From contig NZ_KI271814.1 of NCBI RefSeq assembly GCF_000469465.1, forward strand, positions 1 to 36,748: a stretch of 36,748 nt of DNA, written 5' to 3'. Positions 28,491 to 36,713 of the stretch are shown piece by piece. The DNA comes from Gemella bergeri ATCC 700627 (lineage in GTDB: Bacteria > Bacillota > Bacilli > Staphylococcales > Gemellaceae). How positions within the stretch are numbered: the first letter of the stretch is position 1; every line of letters begins with the position of its first letter. The notes beneath the pieces were generated by a model, which saw only the letters and a program-made list of their open reading frames with translations, was not told where the DNA came from and did not search any database. A program made the translations under genes and the position numbers.

Positions 28491-28497
28491 CTAATTA

Positions 28498-28743
28498 TTA
28501 TTTTTTGGCTTGTTTTCTAGCTTGTTGCTGAGCTTTTTGCATATTACTCATTACCTGATTTATTTTTTTACGTGATGGTTTTTGACCCATTTGACTCATC
28601 ATAGCCATCACCATATCTTCATTAATTTGAGGATTTTTCTCCATGTAATTCATAAAGTTACGTCTTGCTAGGAAGAAACCTCCTACAACACCTAGTAGTA
28701 AACATACAGCCCCTACTAAAATTATAATTGTTGTTGTATTCAT
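28498..28743 (-). CDS. yneF: YneF family (UPF0154) small membrane protein
   Basis: An 81-residue protein with one N-terminal membrane helix ([26 protein letters not shown]) and a short basic cytoplasmic tail ([29 protein letters not shown]). This PQINEDM...MGQKPS wording is the signature of YneF proteins of Firmicutes, whose function is unknown. It begins 3 bases after the ynzC-like gene. Confidence 0.85.
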   Translation of the reverse strand: MNTTTIIILVGAVCLLLGVVGGFFLARRNFMNYMEKNPQINEDMVMAMMSQMGQKPSRKKINQVMSNMQKAQQQARKQAKK

Positions 28744-28746
28744 GCC

Positions 28747-28956
28747 TTATTTTCCTTTCTTTTTCGGAGTAATATCTTCTCCGTTTTCATTTATAACTCT
28801 TGTATTATCTAATATATTTCTCATATTAGCTTTAAAATTTTTTAAATATAACTGTCTATATTTTGCAAGTTCTTCTAACTCATCAGTCGTTAATTCTCGT
28901 TCTTTTTTTATAGCATTAAGTGAATTAATATTTGTAATAATTTCTGCCATTTCCAT
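28747..28956 (-). CDS. DUF896 family protein (YnzC-like)
   Basis: A 69-residue soluble helical protein: INSLNAIKKERELTTDELEELAKYRQLYLKNFKANMRNIL followed by NENGEDITP, the DUF896 pattern with a helical hairpin. Function unknown; the Bacillus homologue ynzC sits in a LexA-controlled operon, but here the gene follows frr by 2 bases with only a weak SD and seems translationally coupled. An alternative Met is two codons in. Confidence 0.85.
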   Translation of the reverse strand: MEMAEIITNINSLNAIKKERELTTDELEELAKYRQLYLKNFKANMRNILDNTRVINENGEDITPKKKGK

Positions 28957-28958
28957 AA

Positions 28959-29516
28959 TTATACACTCATCAATTCATCTTGTTTTTCTTTTGTAATTTT
29001 GTCAATTTCTGCAACAAATTTATCAGTTTGTTTTTGAATATCATCTGAATAACTTTTTAAATCATCTTCTGTAATCTGAGATGTTTTTTCCAGTTTTTTC
29101 ATTGCATCCATTGCATCACGTCGAACATTACGAACGGCTACTTTTGCTCCTTCCGATTCTTTTCCAACTTGTTTTGAAAGTTCTTTACGTCGCTCTTCAG
29201 TCAATGCCGGAAAGACAATACGAATAACAGAACCATCATTAGCCGGATTTAATCCCAAATCAGATGCTTGAATTGCTTTTTCAATTGCTCCTAATAATGT
29301 TTTTTCATATGGAGAAATTACTAACATTTTAGGTTCCGGAACCGAAATACCTGCTACTTGATTAATTGGAGTCGGTACACCATAATACTCAACGCTCAAT
29401 CTATCTAAAACAGATGCACTAGCTTTTCCGGCTCTAATAGATGCTAATTCTCGTCTTAAACTAGCTATCGCTTTTTCCATTTTTTCTTCTAAGTTAATCA
29501 TAATTTGCTCAGGCAT
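28959..29516 (-). CDS. frr: Ribosome recycling factor
   Basis: A 185-residue tRNA-shaped protein that, with EF-G, splits the post-termination ribosome. [31 protein letters not shown] and the [23 protein letters not shown] segment are canonical, as is the [20 protein letters not shown] stretch. SD AGGAG is about 11 bases upstream of the first ATG. It follows pyrH by 20 bases, the widespread pyrH-frr pair. Confidence 0.98.
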   Translation of the reverse strand: MPEQIMINLEEKMEKAIASLRRELASIRAGKASASVLDRLSVEYYGVPTPINQVAGISVPEPKMLVISPYEKTLLGAIEKAIQASDLGLNPANDGSVIRIVFPALTEERRKELSKQVGKESEGAKVAVRNVRRDAMDAMKKLEKTSQITEDDLKSYSDDIQKQTDKFVAEIDKITKEKQDELMSV

Positions 29517-29536
29517 AAATTTGTATACTCCTATTC

Positions 29537-30250
29537 TTATTTGATTATTGTTCCTAAATTATCCTCTGAAACAACTCTTACAATATTATCTGCGTCATCA
29601 ATAGAAAAGACTATAATTGGTAAATGGTTATCCATACAAAATGAGATTGCAGTCGAATCCATTATAGTCAACCCTTTTTGTATAATATCAATATATGATA
29701 ATTTATCATACTTGGTTGCACTACTATCTATCTTAGGATCAGCAGTATATACACCGTCGACACCGTTTTTACCCATTAAAATAGCTTCCGCTCCGATTTC
29801 TTTTGCTCTTAGTGCAGCAGTTGTATCTGTTGAAAAATATGGATTTCCAATCCCGGCTGCAAAAATTACAACTCTTCCTTTTTCAAGATGTCTTATTGCT
29901 CTTCTTCTTATATAAGGTTCTGCCATTGCTTTCATTTCAACAGATGTTAACACACGTACATCAACATCTTTTTGTTCTAATGAATCTTGTAATGCTAAAG
30001 AATTCATTACAGTTGCCAACATTCCCATAGAATCAGCGGTGGCACGCTCCATTCCCAGCTCTTCACCGGTTTTCCCACGCCAGATATTTCCACCACCTAC
30101 AACAATGGCAACCTCTACCCCACGTTTTACAACTTCTACGATTTGTGATGTTATTTTATTTACAACACTGGAATCTATTCCAAATCCTTTTCCGCCGGCT
30201 AATGCTTCACCACTAAGTTTAAATAAAACTCTTTTATATTTAGTAGCCAT
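29537..30250 (-). CDS. pyrH: Uridylate kinase
   Basis: Bacterial UMP kinase of 237 residues from the amino acid kinase family. [48 protein letters not shown] and [14 protein letters not shown] are all diagnostic. SD AGGAGG. It has its own promoter just downstream of the rpsB-tsf terminator and leads pyrH-frr-ynzC-yneF. Confidence 0.98.
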   Translation of the reverse strand: MATKYKRVLFKLSGEALAGGKGFGIDSSVVNKITSQIVEVVKRGVEVAIVVGGGNIWRGKTGEELGMERATADSMGMLATVMNSLALQDSLEQKDVDVRVLTSVEMKAMAEPYIRRRAIRHLEKGRVVIFAAGIGNPYFSTDTTAALRAKEIGAEAILMGKNGVDGVYTADPKIDSSATKYDKLSYIDIIQKGLTIMDSTAISFCMDNHLPIIVFSIDDADNIVRVVSEDNLGTIIK

Positions 30251-30275
30251 TTTTATCCTCCTAAAAACATCAGAT

Positions 30276-30305
30276 AATATATTAATTTTTAAATACTATT
30301 AACAA
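30276..30305 (-). promoter_or_regulatory. Possible promoter of pyrH
   Basis: On the minus strand TTGTTA, an 18-base spacer and TATATT, between the rpsB-tsf terminator and the pyrH SD. Confidence 0.4.
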
Positions 30306-30315
30306 CTTTTTAAAA

Positions 30316-30341
30316 AAGCACACACCAAGCAGTGTGTGCTT
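30316..30341 (-). terminator. Terminator of rpsB-tsf
   Basis: A perfect 10-base stem AAGCACACAC / GTGTGTGCTT with a 6-base loop; on the minus strand it is followed by a run of six T, 38 bases past the tsf stop. Confidence 0.9.
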
Positions 30342-30378
30342 GACCTCTTTTAATAATTAACTATATTAAAGAGAACTT

Positions 30379-31266
30379 TTATTTACTAGCATTAACTTGG
30401 CTCATTACTTCTTCAGCAAAGTTATCTTCTCTTTTCTCGATACCTTCTCCTACTTCATAACGAACAAATTTAGTTAATTTACCACCTTTAGATGCCACAA
30501 ATTTTTCAACAGTAAAGCTGTCGTCTTTAACAAATTTTTGTTTAACAACCGTAATTTCTTCTAAGAATTTGTTAATTCTGCCGGCAATCATTTTTTCAAC
30601 GATATTAGCCGGTTTTCCTTCGTTTAATGCTTGTTCGGTTAATACTTTTTTCTCGTGTTCAAGTACATCCGCAGGGACTTCACTTTCGTCTAAATATCTT
30701 GGTGCTAAAGCGGCGATATGCATCGCTACATCTTTAGCGGCTGTTTCATCCGTACTACCTTCAACAAGTGTAAGAACTCCGATTTTCCCACCCATATGAG
30801 AATATGCTCCAAACACATCTGCATCAGTTTTAGTTACTACTTCAAAACGTCTTAATGAAAGTTTTTCACCAATTGTCGCAATACCTTCGTTAATAACCGC
30901 TTCTACAGTTCCACCTTGTGCTTCTACCTTTAATGCCTCTTCTAAATTTTTTGGTTCAGCTGTCAAAATTGCATCTACAACATTTTTAACTAATGCTACA
31001 AATTTTTCATTTTTAGCAACAAAGTCAGTTTCTGAATTGATTTCTAAAATAACCGCTTTGTTTCCTTTTACTTCAATATAAGATAGTCCTTCTGCTGCGA
31101 TACGATCAGCTTTTTTTGCTGCTTTAGCAATACCGTTTTCTCTTAAATAGTCAATCGCTTTTTCAACATCACCATCAGTTTGTTGTAATGCTTTTTTACA
31201 ATCCATCATACCAGCACCGGTACGTTCTCTTAATTCTTTTACTAAACTAGCTGTAATAGTTGCCAT
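30379..31266 (-). CDS. tsf: Elongation factor Ts
   Basis: Nucleotide-exchange factor for EF-Tu, 295 residues. The N-terminal UBA domain [20 protein letters not shown] is canonical, with [12 protein letters not shown] (about residue 75) and [10 protein letters not shown] (about 200). Follows rpsB by 45 bases in the classic rpsB-tsf operon and ends at a strong terminator. Confidence 0.99.
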   Translation of the reverse strand: MATITASLVKELRERTGAGMMDCKKALQQTDGDVEKAIDYLRENGIAKAAKKADRIAAEGLSYIEVKGNKAVILEINSETDFVAKNEKFVALVKNVVDAILTAEPKNLEEALKVEAQGGTVEAVINEGIATIGEKLSLRRFEVVTKTDADVFGAYSHMGGKIGVLTLVEGSTDETAAKDVAMHIAALAPRYLDESEVPADVLEHEKKVLTEQALNEGKPANIVEKMIAGRINKFLEEITVVKQKFVKDDSFTVEKFVASKGGKLTKFVRYEVGEGIEKREDNFAEEVMSQVNASK

Positions 31267-31311
31267 TTTTATGAGCGCCTCCGTTATTTTTTAATTATTT
31301 TATTCTTAAAA

Positions 31312-32055
31312 TTATTCTTCTGTTGCTTCTACTTCTTCAACTTCAACGAATGCTTCTTCAGTTTCTTCAATATTACCTTCGTTATAAGCTACGAAAGCAT
31401 CTGCCATTTTAGATGTTAACAATTTAACTGCACGAATAGCATCGTCGTTTGCAGGAATTACATAATCCACATCATCCGGATCACAGTTTGTATCAACGAT
31501 ACCGACTACAGGAATACCTAATTTTTTAGCTTCTGCTATTGCGTTGTGTTCTTTTTTAGGATCAACAACAAATAACGCATCCGGCATACCTTTCATTTCT
31601 CTAATTCCACCTAAGAATTTATTTAGTTTATCATATTCTTTTCTTAATTCAATAACTTCTTTTTTAGGAAGAACTTCAAATACTCCATTAGCTTCCATTT
31701 TTTCAATTTCAGCGATTCTATCAATACGTCCTTTAATTGTTTTATAGTTAGTCAAAGTTCCACCTAACCAACGGTGATTGATGTAGTATTGTCCGCTTCT
31801 TTCAGCTTCTTCTTTAATTGCATCTTGTGCTTGTTTTTTAGTACCTACAAACAGCATTTTACCGCCTTGATCAGCAATTGATTTTACAAATTCATATGCT
31901 TCATCAACTTTTTTTACTGTTTTTTGTAAGTCGATAATGTAGATACCGTTTCTTTCTGTGAAAATGTATTTATCCATTTTAGGATTCCATCTTCTTGTTT
32001 GGTGACCGAAGTGTACCCCAGCCTCTAATAATTGTTTCATTGAAATAACTGCCAT
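31312..32055 (-). CDS. rpsB: Ribosomal protein S2
   Basis: 30S subunit protein of 247 residues. [24 protein letters not shown], the [10 protein letters not shown] segment, [13 protein letters not shown] and [23 protein letters not shown] are all canonical; the C-terminus is a long acidic tail ([18 protein letters not shown]). SD AAGGAGG. First gene of rpsB-tsf, with a leader of about 115 bases. Confidence 0.99.
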   Translation of the reverse strand: MAVISMKQLLEAGVHFGHQTRRWNPKMDKYIFTERNGIYIIDLQKTVKKVDEAYEFVKSIADQGGKMLFVGTKKQAQDAIKEEAERSGQYYINHRWLGGTLTNYKTIKGRIDRIAEIEKMEANGVFEVLPKKEVIELRKEYDKLNKFLGGIREMKGMPDALFVVDPKKEHNAIAEAKKLGIPVVGIVDTNCDPDDVDYVIPANDDAIRAVKLLTSKMADAFVAYNEGNIEETEEAFVEVEEVEATEE

Positions 32056-32172
32056 AAGTTATTTTCCTCCTTGGTTTTTCCTCCGATATTCTCAAAGCTT
32101 ACTGCAAACATTTCTGCACCGAGCAGCTACTCAAATACCGTGTGTTTTATTTTTGTTGAATTTTTACTCAAC
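32056..32172 (-). promoter_or_regulatory. rpsB leader, possibly structured
   Basis: The untranslated leader from the predicted start near 32173 to the rpsB ATG. It contains small hairpins GTTGA...TCAAC and CTGC-TCGGT-GCAG, the latter able to re-pair with a second GCAG further on. Autoregulation by S2 is known in other bacteria, but I cannot match this leader to a described element. Confidence 0.3.
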
Positions 32173-32179
32173 TTTATTA

Positions 32180-32208
32180 ATTATATAGTATTGTCAATTA
32201 AAAATCAA
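32180..32208 (-). promoter_or_regulatory. SigA promoter of rpsB-tsf
   Basis: On the minus strand TTGATT, a 17-base spacer and a perfect TATAAT, as expected for a highly expressed ribosomal operon. Confidence 0.65.
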
Positions 32209-32636
32209 GCATAATTACACTTTTTACATGATAAAATCAAAAAAAAACATTCTACTTATTAATAACAATTATAGTTCCTACTTCAACATCTCTATAAACT
32301 ACTTTGCTTTTAATTTTAATACTTATAATTTTCCACCTGTAATAATACAATTATCTCCCATATATAATTTAGGAATAAAAAACTATTTTCATCGTACAGT
32401 TGACACTATGTCTTCTAACATATTCTGTAAAATAAACTACCTTTTTTGTTTTAACTAAATTTTCTTTATTTATAAAACGGCTTACCTTTTTCCTATATTC
32501 TGTAATTAATTATTCTATACATTTATTATTGAGTGTTTTTCTTTACTATGGTATTGTCTTATCTTTCAGCATTATCTTATTAATACACATTTTTTCATTA
32601 TTTTTGCTTTTAATCAAAATAATTTCGATTTATCTG

Positions 32637-32665
32637 TTGATTTTTTAATTCTTCTGTATTATAAT
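32637..32665 (+). promoter_or_regulatory. SigA promoter of znuA
   Basis: TTGATT (32637-32642), a 17-base spacer and a perfect TATAAT (32660-32665). Transcription would begin near 32672, at the left edge of the Zur box. Confidence 0.65.
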
Positions 32666-32673
32666 CTATTAGA

Positions 32674-32688
32674 ACGTAATGATTACGA
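32674..32688 (+). promoter_or_regulatory. Zur operator of znuA
   Basis: ACGTAATGATTACGA matches the Bacilli Zur box TCGTAATNATTACGA at 14 of 15 positions, with the palindromic core CGTAAT-N-ATTACG perfect. It overlaps the predicted transcription start, so zinc-loaded Zur would repress. Confidence 0.85.
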
Positions 32689-32710
32689 AATAAAGGAGAT
32701 GTATTAAAAA

Positions 32711-33760
32711 ATGAATAAATTAATAAAATTATTTTCTATTGTAGCAGCATTCTCGCTTATACTTGTAGGATGTGCTAATAAAACTAATTCAAACAGTTCT
32801 AATTCCGGTGAAAAAACAAAAATAGTAACTTCTGTTAACTTTTATGCAGAAATTGCTAAAAATATAGCAGGAGATAAAGCAGAAGTTTCTTCTATTATCA
32901 GTTCCGCTTCAGTTGATCCGCACGATTTTGAACCAACTGCACAAGATGCTAAAAAAGTGGCTGACGCTAAAATTGCTATTCTTAATGGTGGTGGTTATGA
33001 TTCTTGGTTCGAAAAACTTACCGATAATAACAAAGATATTAAAAAAGTTGACGGTGCAAAATTGTTAGGTCTTAAAGACGGTGACAATGAACACATCTGG
33101 TACAATCCGGAAGTAATGGCAAAAGTTGCTGATGAACTAACAAAAATATTGGTAGATAAAGATTCAAAAAATAAAGATTTCTACGAAAAAAATAGAGATA
33201 CTTACAAAAAAGAATTATCAAAAATAACAGATAAAATCAATTCTTTAAAAGAAAAAGCGAATGGCAAATATGTTCTAACTACAGAACCGGTATTCGACTA
33301 CTCTGTTAATAGTTTGGGATTAAAAGTTTCAGATGAAGTTAAAAAACTTGCTAAAGCTACTGAAGAAGGTAATGATCCTTCACCAAAAGATTTGAAAGCT
33401 ATCCAAGAACAAATTAAATCTAAAAAGATTTCTTTAATTATTAATAATACTCAAACTACCAACAAAACTGTTGAAGGATTAATTAATCTTGCAGAAGAAA
33501 ATAATATTCCTATTCTTAATGTGACAGAAACTCAACCTGATGGGAAAACTTATATCAAGTGGATGTTAGATCAATATAATAAACTTGAAGAAATTTTAAA
33601 TGGTGGTAAAGGTGAAAAAGCGTATCATGTAGAAGGTGCTGAAGAAGGTCACTCTCATAACCACGAAGGACATAGTCATTCTCATGAAGGGCATAATCAT
33701 GACCATCACGATCACAATGATCATGATGACGACGACCACAAAGATGAAAAGAAAAATTAA
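32711..33760 (+). CDS. znuA: Zinc ABC transporter substrate-binding lipoprotein (ZnuA-like)
   Basis: A 349-residue cluster A-I binding lipoprotein. The signal peptide ends in the lipobox LVGC, so it is anchored outside the membrane. Likely metal ligands are His71 (VDPHDFEP), His128 (NEHIWYNP), Glu192 (TTEPVFDY) and Glu273 (VTETQPDG). Classic ZnuA has a third His where this has Glu192, the pattern of manganese binders. Against that, the Zur box in its promoter and a C-terminal tail with 14 His in the last 44 residues argue for zinc. The His-rich stretch is at the C-terminus rather than in the usual mid-protein loop. SD AAGGAG. Followed by a terminator, then znuC and znuB. Confidence 0.9.
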   Translation: MNKLIKLFSIVAAFSLILVGCANKTNSNSSNSGEKTKIVTSVNFYAEIAKNIAGDKAEVSSIISSASVDPHDFEPTAQDAKKVADAKIAILNGGGYDSWFEKLTDNNKDIKKVDGAKLLGLKDGDNEHIWYNPEVMAKVADELTKILVDKDSKNKDFYEKNRDTYKKELSKITDKINSLKEKANGKYVLTTEPVFDYSVNSLGLKVSDEVKKLAKATEEGNDPSPKDLKAIQEQIKSKKISLIINNTQTTNKTVEGLINLAEENNIPILNVTETQPDGKTYIKWMLDQYNKLEEILNGGKGEKAYHVEGAEEGHSHNHEGHSHSHEGHNHDHHDHNDHDDDDHKDEKKN

Positions 33761-33763
33761 TTA

Positions 33764-33791
33764 TTCACAAAGTTTAGATATGTAGTATAAT
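33764..33791 (+). promoter_or_regulatory. Possible internal promoter before znuC
   Basis: TTCACA, a 16-base spacer and a perfect TATAAT directly after the znuA stop. Its start point would coincide with the hairpin that follows, so its effect on znuC is unclear. Confidence 0.3.
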
Positions 33792-33796
33792 ATAGA

Positions 33797-33828
33797 GAAG
33801 AGATTGTAAATCGTATCTCTTCTTTTTT
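33797..33828 (+). terminator. Terminator between znuA and znuC
   Basis: GAAGAGAT and ATCTCTTC form a perfect 8-base stem with a 10-base loop and a six-T run, 36 bases after the znuA stop. Partial read-through would give more binding protein than ATPase and permease. Confidence 0.7.
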
Positions 33829-33912
33829 ACTTATATAACTTCAAAAAATAAATATTAATTATTTTAAAATAAATTTATATTAAAAAATACACAATAAATT
33901 ATAGGAGGTTTT

Positions 33913-34623
33913 ATGACAGAACTCAATATTAATAAACTCTCTTACTCTATTGGAGAGAAAAAAATTTTAAACAACCTTTCTTTTAAGTGTAACTCCGGTG
34001 AAGTTGTCGCTATTGTCGGAAAAAACGGCGTTGGAAAAACTACACTTCTTAATAATATTTTGGAAAAACTTAACAAAGATACCAGTATAAAATTAATTGG
34101 CGAAAATGCAACAATCGGTTATGTTCCACAATTTAGACAAATTGATGAAGAGTTACCTCTTTCCGTTGAAGATTTTGTTTCACTACCTTTACAACAAAAA
34201 TTTTTTCCATGGTTAAACAATAAAGAAAAGAAAAAAATTGAAACTGCACTATCTTTAACTAATTCACTTTCAAAAAGGCACAATTCTATAGGACGATTAT
34301 CCGGCGGTGAAAAACAACGTGTTTTTTTAGCACAAGCTCTTATTAATAAACCTAATTTATTGCTCCTTGATGAGTTTACTTCTAATTTGGATAAACAAAG
34401 TGAAATCGAATGTATGACACTGGTAAAAAATATTACAAAACAAGAAAATATTATAACCCTTTGTATTACTCATGAACTTTCTTTGATAGATGAAAAATAT
34501 GTTGATAAAATCCTTTATCTTTCTGAAGAAAGCTATAAATTTATGGATATTAAAGATTATAATAAAGAACAACATTCACTTAGAATATGTAAACATTACG
34601 TAGGAGGTGAAAATCATGTTTAA
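33913..34623 (+). CDS. znuC: Zinc ABC transporter ATP-binding protein
   Basis: ATPase of 236 residues energising metal uptake. Walker A GKNGVGKTT (about residue 37), Q-loop YVPQFRQ, signature RLSGGEKQRVFLAQA, Walker B with catalytic Glu LLLLDEFTSNLD and switch His in CITHELS are all intact. SD AGGAGG. It overlaps znuB by 8 bases. Assigned to zinc by position after znuA; the ATPase itself does not reveal the metal. Confidence 0.92.
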   Translation: MTELNINKLSYSIGEKKILNNLSFKCNSGEVVAIVGKNGVGKTTLLNNILEKLNKDTSIKLIGENATIGYVPQFRQIDEELPLSVEDFVSLPLQQKFFPWLNNKEKKKIETALSLTNSLSKRHNSIGRLSGGEKQRVFLAQALINKPNLLLLDEFTSNLDKQSEIECMTLVKNITKQENIITLCITHELSLIDEKYVDKILYLSEESYKFMDIKDYNKEQHSLRICKHYVGGENHV

Positions 34624-35410
34624 TTACGATTTTATGCAAAATGCTTTTATTGCCGGAACAATTGTTGCGATAATGGCGGGGTATATCGGTGTTTTTGTTA
34701 TGGCTCGAAATATGTCATTTATATCACATACCCTTTCTCATGTCGGATTTGCCGGTGCGGCTTTTGCAGTATTCTTAGGTATAAACCCTATCTACGGCTT
34801 ACTTATCTTTACAATTACAATGTCATATCTTGTTGGTCATCTCAGCGTTAAAGCATTTCGACGTGAGGCAACGGTTAGTGTTATGCTTGGAATTTTTCTT
34901 GGTTTAGGGTTACTTTTCTTATCATTAACACCCAAAAGTACCAGTTACGTTAACAGTATTCTGTTCGGTAGTGTAGTTTCAATTACTCGCTCTGATGTAA
35001 AACTTATTTTTTCATTAGCTATTGCAGTAATAATACTATTATCACTGTTCTACAGAACAATAAAATTCGATTCATTTGATGCCGTTGGTGCTAATGCACT
35101 AGGGCTTAATGGGAAATTTATTTCTATTTTCTTCTTAGTTCTCTTATCAATTGCAACTAGCGTTACTGTTCCTGTGGTCGGAGCATTATTGATGTTTGTT
35201 CTTCTTACAGTCCCTGCCAGTGCAGCAAGATATGTCACTAACAAAGTCGGGAAAATGATATTTATCTCCATTATTTTCGCCCTAAGTGGAACTTGGCTCG
35301 GCATAACATTATCATACTACACTTCCCTACCGGTTACTTTTTTTATCGCAAGTATTGAAGCACTTTTTTACTTTTTAAGTTTAGGATATTATAATTTTAA
35401 AAAAAAATAA
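34616..35410 (+). CDS. znuB: Zinc ABC transporter permease
   Basis: A 264-residue ABC-3 family integral membrane permease with about eight helices: AFIAGTIVAIMAGYIGVFVMARNMSFISHTLSHVGFAGAA is the family's hallmark start, and the VLLTVPASAARY segment (about residue 200) is also typical. I place the start at ATG 34616, five bases after the SD AGGAGGTGA (34602-34610); a GTG at 34607 lies within that SD and is unlikely. Overlaps znuC by 8 bases. Confidence 0.93.
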   Translation: MFNYDFMQNAFIAGTIVAIMAGYIGVFVMARNMSFISHTLSHVGFAGAAFAVFLGINPIYGLLIFTITMSYLVGHLSVKAFRREATVSVMLGIFLGLGLLFLSLTPKSTSYVNSILFGSVVSITRSDVKLIFSLAIAVIILLSLFYRTIKFDSFDAVGANALGLNGKFISIFFLVLLSIATSVTVPVVGALLMFVLLTVPASAARYVTNKVGKMIFISIIFALSGTWLGITLSYYTSLPVTFFIASIEALFYFLSLGYYNFKKK

Positions 35411-35416
35411 TATAAT

Positions 35417-35450
35417 AAATTCTATTATTTCATGTGATTTAATAGGATTT
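35417..35450 (+). terminator. Terminator of znuC-znuB
   Basis: An 11-base stem with one wobble (35417-35427 with 35440-35450), a 12-base loop and a T-rich tail just after the znuB stop. Confidence 0.75.
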
Positions 35451-35461
35451 TTCTTTTTTAA

Positions 35462-35490
35462 TTGCATGTTACAAAAAAATATTATAAGAT
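35462..35490 (+). promoter_or_regulatory. SigA promoter of prmA
   Basis: TTGCAT, a 17-base spacer and TAAGAT, about 33 bases upstream of the prmA start. Confidence 0.5.
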
Positions 35491-35523
35491 GATTAAAGTA
35501 ATAAATCATAAAAGAGGTACAAC

Positions 35524-36459
35524 ATGAAAAATTGGGTTGAAATTACAATTCACACTACTAATGAAGCAAGTGAAATAATTGAATCGATTCTGTTAGATTA
35601 TGGTTCTACCGGAGTTGCCATTGAAGATCCCACTACTTTAGAAGAAAATTTACACGATGATTTCGGTACTATTGTTGAATTAAATCCAACAGATTATCCT
35701 GATGTTGGTATTATTATTAAAGGTTATATAAATGAACTGAATTTTGACAACAAGTCCTTTAACAATTTAAAAAATGAATTAATTAACCTCGGGAAAAACA
35801 TTAATATCGGTAAATTTTTTGAGATTGAAACTGCTATTATCAAGGATAGCGATTGGGAAAATTCATGGAAAGACTATTTCGACATACTAAATATTGGAGA
35901 AAAATTTGTTATTGTTCCTACATGGAAAGAATATCAAAATACAGAAAATAAATATATAATAAACATTGATCCCGGTATGGCGTTTGGAACCGGTAGTCAT
36001 GAAACTACTTCACTTTGTATTAAAAATCTTGAAAAATATGTTAATAAACATGATAACGTTATTGACGTTGGTACAGGAAGCGGAATACTTAGTATTGCTA
36101 CAAGTTATCTAACTGATGGTAATATTAAAGCTGTTGATCTTGATAAACTTGCCGTTGATGTCGCCAAAGAAAATTTCACTTTAAATAATCTTGAAAAACG
36201 TATTAAAGTAGAACAGGCAAGTCTTCTTACAGAAGAAAGCAGTAAATACAATATCATAGTCGCAAATATACTTGCTCATATCATAGAACTTATGATTGAT
36301 GATGCTTATAATCTTCTTGAAGACAATGGTTACTTTATTACTTCCGGTATTATTCAAGAAAAAAAAGATGAATTATTAGAAAAAATGATTGCTAAAAGAT
36401 TTAAACTAGTAGAAGAAATTTCTGAAAATGACTGGTATTCATTAGTTTTCACAAAATAA
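35524..36459 (+). CDS. prmA: Ribosomal protein L11 methyltransferase
   Basis: SAM-dependent enzyme of 311 residues that trimethylates L11. The N-terminal recognition domain (WVEITIHTTNEASEIIESILLDYGSTGVAIEDP) is followed by the linker DPGMAFGTGSHETTSLC, the SAM motif VIDVGTGSGILSIA (about residue 180), acidic strand IKAVDLDKLAV and the catalytic-loop motif VANILAHII. Monocistronic here, with SD AGAGGT; in many Bacilli it lies beside dnaJ, which is not the case here. Confidence 0.97.
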   Translation: MKNWVEITIHTTNEASEIIESILLDYGSTGVAIEDPTTLEENLHDDFGTIVELNPTDYPDVGIIIKGYINELNFDNKSFNNLKNELINLGKNINIGKFFEIETAIIKDSDWENSWKDYFDILNIGEKFVIVPTWKEYQNTENKYIINIDPGMAFGTGSHETTSLCIKNLEKYVNKHDNVIDVGTGSGILSIATSYLTDGNIKAVDLDKLAVDVAKENFTLNNLEKRIKVEQASLLTEESSKYNIIVANILAHIIELMIDDAYNLLEDNGYFITSGIIQEKKDELLEKMIAKRFKLVEEISENDWYSLVFTK

Positions 36460-36556
36460 TTTATATCTAGCAAAATTTATTTTATCAAAAATATTTCCTG
36501 TTGGCTATAACAAATTTGAAATTATATTTTATAACAAGAACAACTTTCCTATATTT

Positions 36557-36600
36557 AACACCCTTTCTAAAAATTTAGATAAGTTTTTAGAAAGGGTGTT
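36557..36600 (+). terminator. Strong hairpin after prmA
   Basis: A perfect 17-base stem (36557-36573 with 36584-36600) and a 10-base loop, 98 bases past the prmA stop. Neither side has a good T run, so it may be a weak terminator or an RNA-stabilising hairpin. Confidence 0.5.
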
Positions 36601-36651
36601 TAGCATTAACAATAATAATTTAAAATATAAATGAAACAAAAAAAGAAAACC

Positions 36652-36680
36652 TTTACAAAATTGATTTTAAAATATAATAT
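36652..36680 (+). promoter_or_regulatory. Promoter for a gene beyond the right edge
   Basis: TTTACA, a 17-base spacer and TAATAT. No start codon with an SD follows within the window, so the gene must begin beyond 36748. Confidence 0.45.
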
Positions 36681-36697
36681 AACCTCAATATGATAAA

Positions 36698-36713
36698 GTG
36701 AATATTTATTCAC
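36698..36713. promoter_or_regulatory. Palindrome downstream of the right-edge promoter
   Basis: GTGAATATTTATTCAC is an inverted repeat with 7-base arms and a TT centre, beginning about 11 bases after the predicted transcription start: a natural place for a repressor site. Confidence 0.4.

Larger units (their letters stand above)
28192..28497. other. 306-base intergenic region between yneF and the pseudouridine synthase gene
   Basis: No gene found. It contains the promoter of the pseudouridine synthase gene (28220-28248), the yneF-end terminator (28452-28490) and an unexplained exact inverted repeat, TTTAAGAAGT (28282-28291) with ACTTCTTAAA (28342-28351). Confidence 0.55.
32056..32710. other. 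655-base divergent intergenic region, rpsB / znuA
   Basis: Apart from the rpsB leader and promoter and the znuA promoter and Zur box, the middle (about 32210-32630) holds nothing I can support. A 76-codon frame at 32228-32458 has no SD and no recognisable family. ATATTCTGTAA occurs twice (32420-32430, 32495-32505). Confidence 0.55.

Noticed and set aside
32400-32426. TTGACA with TATTCT as a promoter in the rpsB-znuA gap
   Set aside because: Spacer is only 15 bases, the -10 is poor, and no gene or terminator follows before the znuA promoter.
32228-32458. A 76-codon plus-strand frame in the rpsB-znuA gap
   Set aside because: No Shine-Dalgarno, composition like the AT-rich background with many Asn/Ile/Tyr/Phe, and no recognisable domain.
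32420-32505. Direct repeat ATATTCTGTAA, two copies 75 bases apart
   Set aside because: Eleven bases in AT-rich DNA with no link to a gene start; no periodicity or third copy.
33859-33872. Palindrome TTATTTTAAAATAA before znuC as a second Zur or Fur site
   Set aside because: It lacks the CGTAAT half-site and is the kind of A/T palindrome expected by chance here.
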